Assembly (NCBI GenBank): GCA_000231825.2 | Contig: JH720342.1 | Coordinates: 367,717-431,716 of the forward strand | Length of the DNA stretch: 64,000 nt | Direction of reading: 5' to 3' | From: Tetrahymena elliotti 4EA | Lineage: Eukaryota; Ciliophora; Oligohymenophorea; Hymenostomatida; Tetrahymenidae | Shown: piece after piece, positions 1 through 11,252 of the stretch | Numbering within the stretch: position 1 is the first letter of the stretch | Layout of the letters: each line of letters opens with the position of its first letter | The notes under the pieces: model-generated | What the model was told of the DNA's origin: nothing | Database searches by the model: none | Seen by the model: only the letters and a program-made list of their open reading frames with translations | Program-made: the position numbers and the translations under genes

Positions 1-1844
1 ATTATTTTATCATTAACTTTGAAAAATTAATGAATCTGAATTTGGTTGATCAAATTTAATACTCGTTTCTTCTATTTTTATCAAATAAAATCAAATATGT
101 TAAAATTTGCTAGATATAATAAGCATCCTCTACCTTTATCTAAATCTCTTCATAAATAAGTTTAATTCTTGATAAAATAATAATAAATTTTAATATCTTA
201 TTATTTTGATCTGTAAATATCATATGTTATTTGAAAATTTTAAATATAAATCTAAAGAAATTGATGAATTATAAGATTTTTTGGGGTAACTATTTTATTT
301 TTCAATAAAAGAAATAAATTAAAATTTGGTAGATTTGGATAGGTAAATAAATACCCTTTATTATAGATCTTTTATCAATATTTTCTTCAGTTATTAGAAA
401 TCTCATAAATTCATAATATTTTGGATAATTTAAAAATTGTTTTCAAGCTATATCATTCATGTATGCGCGTGTTTGTCTTTTTTAATTGAATGACACAAAA
501 GAAATATTTTAAAAATCTATTTTGCAATAAAAATAATTTATGATTTGATTTACAAATTGAGAATACAACTTCCATTGAATTAAAATTTGATTTTTAACTT
601 TTGACAAAATATTTTTCTTATTCACTATGTTAATAATTTTTTTTCTTGTAATGTAAAAAATTAAAAGGAATATAGAAATAGAATCAGTAATAATAAATAC
701 ATTTACTCTGTTGTTGATAGATAGATAGTAAAATGAAATTCTGTTTTAGATAGTAATTATTTTTTTAAGTTGTTTTTCTTTTTAAATAGCTCTGAAGCAA
801 GCATATTCTTGAGTTGTAAAATGTTTAAAGTAAAACTTATATGAACTAATCACTCACCCTCTTTATTCATGAAATGCGATAAAACAAATTATCTTTCAAT
901 AATTTATTTACAAAAAGAATTATAATTCATTCATCAAAATAATCTAATTGCTAATCATTCATTTCTCCTATAAATATCAAAAACAAAAAAAACTCAAAGT
1001 TATTTCTTTCTCCTATAAATTTAATTTAAAGATCATAATTAATGTTCAGAAAATTAATAAAGTAAAGGCTATTTTACAAAACAATTTGAGTAATAATTTT
1101 TCATTCATAATTTGGAAATTAATAGAAATAATATAAAAATGGTGATATAAGATAAGGAAATTGACAAGTAAAAAAGTAGAATCATGCAAAAAAGTAAATC
1201 AAACTTCTTAGTTTTCTTTCTTTGTATGCATAGTAAATAAGTAGTCTCCATTATTAAAATTAGCAGAAGAATAATTGTGTATAATTCTTTTTTTTAAAAA
1301 TTAACAAGCAAATAAAATTAAGATTTTTTATGATCACCTATTTTAATTATTGGATTTTAGAATTCAGATTTGTAAATTTTTGGTGAGACAAAAGAAAATA
1401 AACAACAAATATAAAGATAAATGATTTTTAGAATTCAGATTTTTAAATTTTTTGTGAGACAAAAGAAAATAAACATATCTATCTCTTTATCTGAAAATTT
1501 TATAATGGCCAGTAATTATTTTGTTTAAAAAAATTAAAAACAACTGAAAAAAAAAAAGCAAAAGCATATTTTAAAAGAAAAGAAGGATGTTTTAAGTGAA
1601 AGTTTATTTTAAATCAATAAAGGAAGAAATAAAAATTTAGTTTTGTTGATAATAATGATTAGGGTAAAAGAAATATAAGTTGAAATAATTAATATTTAAA
1701 CATAAATATTTGGTTTTATTATTTTACTTATTAAATTATTTAATTAAAAAATTAGATATTTTTGTTTATTTATAAGTATGATTTCTTTATTTTAAACTTT
1801 GAATGAATTAATTATACTTGTATTGATTATTTCTAAAACCTCGA
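1..1844. other. Gene-free AT-rich region
   Basis: No coding frame with believable amino-acid composition was seen under the ciliate code on either strand. The stretch holds homopolymer A/T runs and a direct repeat of about 51 bp (listed separately). It lies 3' of the minus-strand exosome gene, so its right end probably contains that gene's 3' UTR. Confidence 0.6.
1354..1475. repeat. Direct repeat, two copies of about 51 bp
   Basis: Positions 1354-1404 and 1424-1475 share almost the same sequence (starting ATTTTAGAATTCAG, ending GACAAAAGAAAATAAACA) with a few T-run differences and a 19-bp spacer. This is seen directly. No function is evident; a local tandem duplication is the simplest explanation. 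Confidence 0.8.
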
Positions 1845-4502
1845 TCAGAAACCACTTTTATTGAATTTAGTTAAAAACTTGTTTGTTTTTTTATTACCTC
1901 CCTTTTTATTATTATTACTGTTGTAACTCTTTTGGGCATTTATACCAGATTTAAATTTAGGATCTTTATTGATTTTGTTTCTTATTTTATCTGCAAATTG
2001 ATTAAAATTATCTTGGATTTACTTCTTTTCTTCTTCTGTAACTTCTCTTTTATTCTTTGACTGTCTCTCTTCATTAGAATCTGATTCTTCTGAATCTGTT
2101 TGTTCTCTGAGTCCTTACTCTATTAACATATCAAATGTACTTTTTTGACCAGTGGATCTTTTTTTGTATATTTTTTCACCATTTTCATCTTCTTCATCAG
2201 CTTCTTATTAGTTTTTGTTTCTTTATTGATCACTTCCAAAATTATATTTTCTCTTTTTTAGACTTGTTTTAAATTAATCTTCATAAGACTAAGGTAAATC
2301 AGGAACATTTATTTATTCTACTTCTTTTGGTTTAGAAGAAGGTCCTTTTTCCTTATCAAAGGCTAAATAAATATCTCTTTCTTCTTCTTCATTCTTATTT
2401 TCTCCTTCGTTTTCACCTTCAAATGGATTTTTGCTCTAAATATAGGTAAGATCGTTTCTTTTTTTCATAATTTCCTCTTCTTATAGCTTAGCAAGCTCAT
2501 AAGCTTCTCTCATGAAAGGATATTTTTCACAATAGAAGTCAACAGGGTCAGCATAAAAGAAAGAATAATTTATTCTTTCAATTTTTGATTATGTTTCTTT
2601 TTAGTTGTTGGATTTTGATAATTATGATGATGACTAAATATGATCTTCCAAAATATCTATATTTCCTTAATAAACTCCAATTTATACATCAATTATTTCA
2701 AATTTGAAGGAGACTTCTTCTTCTTCTTCTTCCTCTTCAAGTTCTTGCCCCATTTCATTAGTATTAATAATTTAATACCCTGATTTATTATTATGGATGT
2801 TTTATACATAAATCAAATCCTCTGTTTCCATTTCACTCTAATTTTTTGTATGACTTTCAGATTCTCCAGATTTAGACTATTATTCAGATTCTATTTCCTG
2901 CTTAATAATAGAAAGGATATCATTTGCATGATATTAGCAAATATAACTGATTTTCAAATTGGTAGAAGCAAATTCTTTCTAAGTTTGTGGTAACCTGTTT
3001 ACTATGTTGAAAAGAATATCATTAGCCAAAACAAAAGTAGGATTTTCATCATATTAAGAAGCCATCTTAAATCTCCACTCTAACAATCTTTTTAATATAC
3101 GGAATTTTCTGTCAGAAAGGATGATGCGTTGATTTTATAAAATGGAGTGGTATTTTTCATCATCTAAGATTGGTTTTACATATTTTTTGAGACAAATAGC
3201 TCTAGATTTATTCAATACACTTTCTATGAAATGGGTGGCATTCTAACCTTGCTAAATTGCTTTATTTACAAGTTAAATTCTCAAATTGTCATAAATAGAT
3301 AAGAGATAGTGAGTATCAGATCTAGCATAGCTTATCATCTCTCTAGGTAAAGGACGGATTCTCCAATCAGCTAATTGATACTTTTTATCAGTTGGTACTT
3401 TAGATATTGATTGCAAAAGATAAGCTAAGGCATAACTAGGCATAGAGAGAGTTCTGGCAGCTTGACCAGTATCAAATAAATTGACAATATAAATTCCAAA
3501 ATCTCTTTGTAGCCATTGAATATCCATATCTGCACCATGAAGAACTTTGACTATATTTTTATCTGTAGTAATTGCATTTAGTTTGTGAAGAGATGTCCAA
3601 ACACTAAAAACATCAACAATATAGTCTTTGGCTCTGTTAGAAATTTGTATTAAGCAAGTAATACCATTAAATGAACGATAAGAGTGATGCTCTAAATCAA
3701 TAGCTACTTCACTGCTTTGTTTAAGAGATTCTATCATTTCATCTAAAAGTTCTTCTTTATCAACAAATACTAACTCCTCCTTGAGACTGATAGGCTCTTA
3801 AACTGTAATATTCTCTGTTTGCAATTACTATTCTGTGAAATTAAAATTTTCAATTTCATAAGCATAAGGATGAGGGAATTCATACTGTAATGGTTCTTAA
3901 ATTGTTTTAAAAAAGCTTTCAGCTCCCTCTCTCTAAATTTAAACTATAACATCATCTAATGGAACATCTGCATTTAATTTTTCCTTGATGATGGGAATAA
4001 AAGGATGCTCTATTGAATTATCAATGCAATGCTTAAAGTTATTTTAAGGTTTTTCTTTAGTTGCAATAGCTATTATATCTTCAGACTCCTCACCACTGAT
4101 AGATCTGAAACCCTTGTCAGAAGAAGCAGTCTTAGAAGGATCGAAAAGAGAAGACTCAGTGACATTATTTATTTTTTTAATTTTATCCAACGAAGTGTCA
4201 ATATTCTCAAAAAGGATATCATTCATATCGATAACATGACTAAAGTGATTTAAGTCGATATTTTGGGATTAATCAAATTAAATAAAGGATGCTATCTTCT
4301 TTAACTGCTATAAAATTTTGACATTAATGGCCTTTTGCTTTTATTTAAGTTGTTCATTATTCATGTAAAATTTCATTTCATCATTTTAAGGAAGAGAGTT
4401 GCTTAAACGAACAAGACCTGCATCTTTCTATAAAACCTACTTCATGAAATCCTTTGATTTAAGAATTTCATCTAAATCCTGAATTTTATTGTTACTAGCC
4501 AT
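1845..4502 (-). CDS. Rrp6/EXOSC10-like 3'-5' exoribonuclease of the nuclear exosome
   Basis: Uninterrupted 885-codon frame ending in TGA once TAA/TAG are read as Gln. Starts MASNNKIQDL; the N-terminal ~60 residues resemble the PMC2NT (Rrp47-binding) region. The DEDD-Y exonuclease domain is clear: Exo I IDLE (D269, E271), Exo II HGADMDIQWLQ (catalytic D327), Exo III YARSD (Y392, D396). An HRDC domain follows (around residues 450-520, ending FNIVNRLP). The C-terminus is a long acidic then Lys/Asn-rich tail, typical of Rrp6. In the family this enzyme trims rRNA, snoRNA and aberrant RNA 3' ends in the nucleus. All four catalytic acidic residues and the Tyr are present, so it should be active. No intron is needed: start and stop are exactly in frame. 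An acidic stretch lies between HRDC and tail. Confidence 0.95.
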
Positions 4503-5980
4503 TATACTAAATACCTATTTAAGTAAATAAAATTGAACTCTACTAGTCTAATTCAATATAAAAGTTCTTCTTTATTTATTTGTTTTATGCTTATTTTAAT
4601 ATATTCTTTAGAATTTATCAATAAATATATGTAAAAATGAATGAATTAATAGATAAATGAATCAAAGATAGATCACCTGCGTTCTACTTTTGCTTTGAAA
4701 AATAATAAGACTTTACAAAAAACAAACTTAAATAATAAATTAATTACTTATATATTAACTAACCTACCTTTCTATCAATTTATTAACTAATACTAAAGAT
4801 AATTTGCTTCTTTCTTATTAATATCCTTTTGCTAACAAAAAATTTTGAAAAAAGTAAATTCAAACAAATATAAATATCTTTATTCCCTCAATCATTTAGT
4901 TTTTATATTCATTTATTTGATTGATCTTTAATTTTTGACCACCTATATAAAATGAATGTAAAAATGCTTAATCTGCATCTAATTAAATACTTTATTACTT
5001 ATCAAAAAAAATTCTAAAGGCTTTCATTCAATTTTTTGCTCCTCATAAATAATTTAATTTGTATATTATTTTTGCTGTATGTAATATTTAGTCTAAGTAA
5101 AGTCTTTTATTTTGGATTCTATTAATTTGCTCTTCATTCTACCATTTATCATATATTCCTACTTATTTTAATTGCACTCTAAACATTCATTTAATATTCT
5201 ATTTTGTTAACAAACTATTCACATCTACTTTCTTTTTATTGCTTTGCCTTAATGATTTCACATTTAAAACTATTAATAAATCCTTAAAACAATTTAATTT
5301 TTAATGAAAGGACAATTATGATTTTAAAAATAATTTAGTTTAAAAACTTATTTTGTATTTTAATACTTTTAAGTTCTAATAAAATATTATCTATTTCTAA
5401 TTTTTGGTATTAATTATAGGATATAACACAATATTTTTTCAATAAGTAGTAACAAAAAAAACAAATAACATACAATTTAAATTCTTAGATTTATTATCTT
5501 AGTATTGACTTATTCTTTAAAATAACCAACAAAAATTTAACATTCTTTAGTTTTTCACATAAAGTCCTAAAATCAACTTATTATATAAATTTGATTCCTC
5601 TTCCCCAACATATAAATTTATGGAATCTCTCCACAATTTATTGGGTAGAGAAACTCTTAAAATAATGCTAAGGCTTCCAAATAAATAATTAGCTATTATT
5701 TTTGTGTTTCTCATTAAAAAATAAAATAAATTCTAACATTCGAATAAATTTCATTTCTTTTTTCAAAAATTAAAAGGAGGCTATTTTGAAATTTGAAAGA
5801 ACTTCTTATAAAAAATTACAAAGATAGATTTATAGATAGAGTACATATAATAATATTAAAATTATATAGAATAAGTAAAAAGAAAATTATTATTTTAATT
5901 TATTTTATCAGGAGGAGGTTGTTATCAGATTATTTAGGATTAAAGAGATATTTGTTATTGGATTTCAAAGTAAATGAATT
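4503..5980. other. Gene-free intergenic region
   Basis: Upstream of the exosome gene (promoter side) and downstream of the minus-strand VWA gene. Very AT-rich, with no coding frame or RNA gene recognised. A short open frame at 5793-6068 on the plus strand is a low-complexity frame overlapping the 3' end of the VWA gene. Confidence 0.55.
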
Positions 5981-7486
5981 TCAGATACGAGTTGATTCAT
6001 ACATTTCATACATTTCAAATTACTTTACTTTTATGAAAGAATCTTATTCTCTGTGGCTTTTCTTCTAAGGAGATGGCATAGGTGAGGGTAGCTTTGAATG
6101 AGCTTCTTCAATTTGTGTTATGTAGAATGCCTATAATTTTGTTCTGAATCTTTCAAGGGTAGTATGAGAAATAGATTCTAATTATAGTATGTGACTTCTC
6201 ACTAAGCTGAGGAGAGCATTCTTATTTTTGAAGAATAGTTTTTAATCAGAGAAAGTAGTTTCTAAGTGATACTTTACTAATTTGGCAAGTTCAGCTACAT
6301 ATTGTGAGTTACTGGAATGGTTTTCTAGTGTTGTGAGGAGTCTATTTAAGCCAGAGATAGCATAGGACTAGATACCATTTTCATATTTCTTGATGTTTGA
6401 GTATAAGAAATCAACAAAGAAGACTCTTTGTAATTCTTCTAGAGATGCTTCAGTTATTAAATTAGCAGATGTTAGTTTGGAAACTGATTTATGTTTCACA
6501 GAATGCTTGCTTGGTAAATTCACTTTAAGAGATATCTAAGCAATTTCATTAATATTTTCTGAGATAATAAGAGGCTCAGAGAGTTTTAATAATATGTTTC
6601 TTGTCTAGCCATATTGAATAGGACCTACACTGACCTGTATGGTAGTATTATCTTAGCTAAGAGTGCTAGGCATTAATTAGCAAACTGGATTTACGGAATC
6701 ATATTTCAAATTGCTTAATAGTTGAACTTCTAGTGAGATGTTTGTGCAGAAAGATGTTATGAGATTTGCAAATACATTTGAAAGGATTTTATTTGGTTAA
6801 GAGAAATCATCTAAATAAACAAATTAGCCTGTAAATTATTTAGCTAAATCAAGTAAGAGATAGCTATCAACGTTTTCAGAAATACCACAGGTGTTGATAG
6901 AAAGCTATTCAAGAATAGAATTCTTTTATACAAGTTCTCTTAGTTAATTAATGAAGATTTATGATTCACCAAGACTTTTCTCTTTTTTGGATAATCTAAC
7001 ATCACTAATTAATATGATAACAGGTGATTAATTATTGCTATTCTCTTTAACTGAATCAGCAATAAGACCGAATGCTCTCTAAAGACTTTCTAAGGTACTA
7101 TTTCTTTGGCTTGTGATGTTAATAGAATGCAAGAATTGTTTTGCTTTTTCTTTATTAGACTCGTCCATAGACTTTGGAGAAAAAATAACTTCATGTGATT
7201 AATCAGACTCTAAATTTCCGGTTGAATTGATTTATACTACAGAAACAGTATCTTAGTCAGACAATGGGGTTAAAAGAGGCTATATAGCATTAGTAAGAAC
7301 TTCTACAAAAGAGAACTAGAATTCTGGAGAGAATTTTTCGATGTCATGGATAAACTTGGTTGAAACATCTATTACAATGGATAGATTCAAAGGAGTTCTC
7401 TTTTAATAATCTGGAGATTGTAAAGACAAGTTCAAGTAGTTACCATCAATGAGAGTGGATTATAAATTTATGAGAGGATTGATCAT
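5981..7486 (-). CDS. von Willebrand factor A-domain protein with degenerate MIDAS
   Basis: A 501-codon frame (1506 nt with stop), no intron, starting MINPLINLQS and ending in TGA. Residues ~32-210 read as a VWA (Rossmann-like) domain: strand LNLSIVID, then DVSTK at D40-S42-K44 where metal-binding VWA domains have DxSxS, a later strand VIILISDV, and a closing helix region with LAKQFTGQF followed by FANLITSF. The beta-rich segment after it (QVSVGPIQYGQ) resembles the Vwaint segment of VWA-RING ubiquitin ligases, but no RING or other zinc finger is seen. The third MIDAS position is Lys rather than Ser/Thr, so metal-dependent binding may be lost. The C-terminus is helical and ends in a charged tail. 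Role unknown; an adaptor function is inference. Confidence 0.85.
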
Positions 7487-9468
7487 TTTTTATTTTTATG
7501 AGTTTTGTTGTCTTTTTGTGTGAAACGCTTGTTTATTGCTTAAGATGTAGACCTATTTGCTTCTTGATTGAGAAACGATAGTGTTTTTGTTTGCTAAATT
7601 TTTATCAGAAAATTAATTTTTGATTTTTTTATGGATACAATTTTTTATAAAATTTATTGGCAAAAACTATCTTGGCTTTTAATTAGCAATAACTAATTGA
7701 TTTTTTTATTGATTGATTGATCTGTATGATATTAAGGAGTAAATAAATACTTTTTTTATCTAGTATTTACTATCTTCATCATAATGATTGAAAAATATGT
7801 TTATAATTATGTATTTTGGTTTGTTCTTCTATTTATAATTCTTTTATTCTCTCTTAAGCATATTCCCAACAAATTTTTGTTTCTCAGCATTTATACCATA
7901 AAATTCAATTCAAAACTAGTTAATTATGTTTGTGAAATTAAAAATATGTATTAGTCAAATTAAAACAATGAAAAAGTCAATATTCAGAAAATCATCTTAT
8001 GCAAATTTTAATGAATAAACTACACTTCTCTCTTTGAAAAGCAAAAAGTTTGTTGTATTTCTATTTCTGTATTTTCCTCAAAATTGACAGAGAAAAATAA
8101 TTAAAGAAAAGTAAACCTTAACTCAATTCTGATACTTAATAAAAATTAAATTTTTAAGTTATTCACGATCAACGATCAGAAATATTTTGGATTATTAAAA
8201 ATAAAACACTTTTTCTCATTTCTTATAAAGCTCTAGATCTATCTATCTAACTAACTAAATAGATAACTAGACAACATAAATCTAAATTGCAAGTATTTTT
8301 TTTTTGGTCTATCTTTCTTAATAATAAATATTTTTTGCTAAAAAAAGTCTATCCATTTTGATTAATTTTCATAAAGCTATGTAAATTAATTAACAAGTAT
8401 GGAATGACATTAAAATAAATTCGTTTAATGAATGAATTTTTTTAAAATGATCATACTCTTTTTTCTTCTTATTTATTGAATTGATGATTTGTACTTTTTG
8501 AAACAGTAAAGCTAAAATAAACCACCACAAAAATAAAGTATTAGAGATAACTTAATGTATGTTTATAAGATAACTAGCTCAATTTGATCATTTATTTAGG
8601 TGTAAAAATGAATGAGTAAATAAAAAATATATTAAATATTAGAATTGAGAATGGTAAATAGGCTATTGTAGAGAATCTATAATAATAATACAAAAAATCT
8701 AGAAAAAATAAGAAATATTTGACTTATTATTATAAATGCAAATACGATTCTGATCAAGTCTTTCAAGTTATTTCCTTACCAAAAATCAACCCTTCCCTAA
8801 TTATTTGGAATTATTTGTAATTTAAATGATATTTTTAGATCTTAATCTAGATAAGTTATCATACTCTATATACTAATATACTGAAGCTAATTTTTTATTT
8901 AGTCTAGCCAGTCAACTTACTAATCTTAGCTTTACTGAGTTGATAAATCTAAGCAATTTGATTTACTAGTTAACAGATATTAATTACCCATTTTATAATT
9001 ATAGCTTCGCTAACTCTCTATTTTAATATTTAAGCTATAAATAGGTAAAAATAATATCTAATCCTTACAAATTAATTGTTAGCTTGCACTTCTTTCCAGA
9101 TTTAGTCTCAAGCAACCAAAAAACTTTTATTAGTACAAAATTTGATTAAAATAATAGATACAGTAATTCTTATTACATACACAACAAATCCCCACTCTAA
9201 TTAATTAAAAAATTTATATAATTAGTGAGGACTTTTAGCTAGCTATCTTGTTTTAATAAAAGTAATTATATTTAGATTAGATTAGCTAATCAAAACTTAT
9301 ACATTGATTTTTTAAATCTATCATCTTTACCTAATAACAACAATTAATCAAGCAAATAGGCAAATTTTCTTTTTCAGGTTTCTCTTGCTAATATTTTTCA
9401 ACATTAAATTTGCAAATGTAGTCATCTATTAAAACATACAAAAATCTAATCTAAAAAAATCAAAAAAT
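7487..9468. other. Gene-free intergenic region
   Basis: About 2 kb between the VWA gene's 5' end and the first tRNA. AT-rich with scattered short tandem motifs (for example TCTA-type runs near 8236-8275). No coding frame or structured RNA recognised. Confidence 0.5.
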
Positions 9469-9542
9469 CACCCACCGAGGGGCTCGAACCCTCGACCACC
9501 AGCTTAAAAGGCTGGCGCTCTACCGAACTGAGCTAGACGGGT
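9469..9542 (-). tRNA. tRNA-Lys (UUU), variant D-loop
   Basis: Reading the minus strand gives a full cloverleaf: acceptor ACCCGTC paired with GGTGGGT (two G-T wobbles), D-stem GCTC/GAGC, anticodon stem CCAGC/GCTGG around loop CTTTTAA (anticodon TTT), T-stem GAGGG/CCCTC with TTCGAGC loop, discriminator G. No intron and no encoded CCA. A run of six T follows at once, the expected Pol III terminator. It is 74 nt because the D-loop has one T more than the copy at 10723-10795. Lys(UUU) reads AAA/AAG, the abundant Lys codons of this AT-rich genome. Confidence 0.96.
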
Positions 9543-10722
9543 TTGTTGATATATTAATTTGCAAGTCATTAGAAATAATGAAAATCTCACATTGCCTTTA
9601 TTAATTTTTTTCTAAGTAGTAGCTAACTAATTTAGTGTAGAATGAATGTATTTTTAATAATTAAATATTATCACAGACTTCAAGTAAGTATTTCGAATAG
9701 ATTTGTAAAATAAATCATAAATTTATCTATCTGTTGATAATATCCTTTACCTATAAAAATTCTATGACAAATAGTAATCTGATAATTATACATATTATAA
9801 TTTAATTTCCATTTTCTCTTTTATCTATTAGTAAATTCAATCTCCCAATCAATTGCTATATTTAATATACTTACATAAAAAAAGATGCATACAAATTACT
9901 TAAATATTTTTATCTTATTTGATTATATTTCTAATAAACTAAACCATAAATTCAAGTTTCTAAAAGTTAGATATTATCTTTCATTCTTAAATCTTAATAT
10001 AATTTTCATTAGAACTATTGATAGAAAGCTTTTAAATTTAATTTTTTGTATCCAAATATTGTTGTTTATTCTATTTACTAAATTTGCATGGGTTTTTCTT
10101 TGTATCACATCTAAAATCTTTTATTTAAAACTATAGATTTATTGATACTGTGTTTGTTAGAAACCCATTCAAATTATAATAAACCAGATAAATTTTATGT
10201 ATGAAACTCATATTACTTAACTATAAGTCAAATAGAGCAGGTCTTTTTTGTAAAGAGTAAAATTATTCACTAATTTTTTTTAAAGGTAATACATTCATTT
10301 TGAACCATAATTTATATATAATACTATTGACATTTCATGTATCTGAGTTCTACAGATATTTTCACAAATTATAGAAAATTTCAAAAAAAACATCAGATTT
10401 TTTTGTAAGACTAAAAATATTATTTTCTTTTTTACATATTTGCAACAATATGTGAACATAACTCATTAAATTCTTCAAAATAAAATATTGATCAATCCAT
10501 AAAAACTGTAAAATAATCAGCTTAAATTAATTAATTGCATGATTTTTGATTTTATGGTGAGTTCATTTTATCATATAAATATTTAATTCATTTAGTTCAA
10601 AAAAAATTGATCAAGAAATGATAGAATAAAATATAAATAGGATAAAAAATCTATTTTAAAAACTGCTTTTCATTTTTAGTGTACATTCATTCAAAAATTC
10701 TATGTTAGCAATACAAAAAAAT
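9543..10722. other. Gene-free spacer between two tRNA-Lys genes
   Basis: AT-rich DNA with no recognised gene. An open frame at 9885-10136 has only A/T-driven residues (F, I, L, Y, N, K) and looks like chance. The flanks of the two tRNAs are not obviously alike, so only the tRNA bodies seem to be conserved. Confidence 0.5.
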
Positions 10723-10795
10723 CACCCACCGAGGGGCTCGAACCCTCGACCACCAGCTTAAAAGGCTGGCGCTCTACCGACTGAGCTAGACGGGT
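10723..10795 (-). tRNA. tRNA-Lys (UUU)
   Basis: 73-nt cloverleaf on the minus strand, the same as the gene at 9469-9542 except for one fewer T in the D-loop (AGTCGGTA). Anticodon TTT, discriminator G, followed by a T7 run that should terminate Pol III. The 8-nt D-loop is the usual eukaryotic tRNA-Lys form, so this is probably the reference copy. Confidence 0.97.
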
Positions 10796-11252
10796 TAAGA
10801 TATAATGATTATGATGCATATCTATAAATAATCTTCTATCAAATAGTGTCTAATTTAAACATGACTTTACAAGCAAACTCTTTATAATTTTTATTATCAG
10901 TTCTTTTATTGAAATTTGTTTACTGATTAATTGCCAAATTATCTAATTTTGCATTTTTTAATTAAATTTATATTTTTTTATAATTAAGCGTCTATCTATC
11001 TAAATTATTAACTAATAAACTTATTGATTTATACAAATAATTTAATAAATTCCTATTAAAATTCATCATTTTAAATTCATACTAAAAATGTTGTTTTTAG
11101 ATGAAAGATAGAATATTTATGGATTCTTCCACAAATAAATAATTTTGTCCTTTGTTACTAAATTTGGTACATAAAAAATATAACTTTAATTCAATATTTA
11201 TTATTTTTTTTTTAAATTAATCAACTAAATATATTAAATTAGATATATATAC
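10796..11252. other. Intergenic region
   Basis: AT-rich spacer between the second tRNA and the 3' end of the minus-strand LRR gene. Nothing recognised. Confidence 0.5.

Noticed and set aside
9885..10136. 83-codon open frame between the tRNAs
   Set aside because: Composition is only A/T-driven residues, with no conserved feature.
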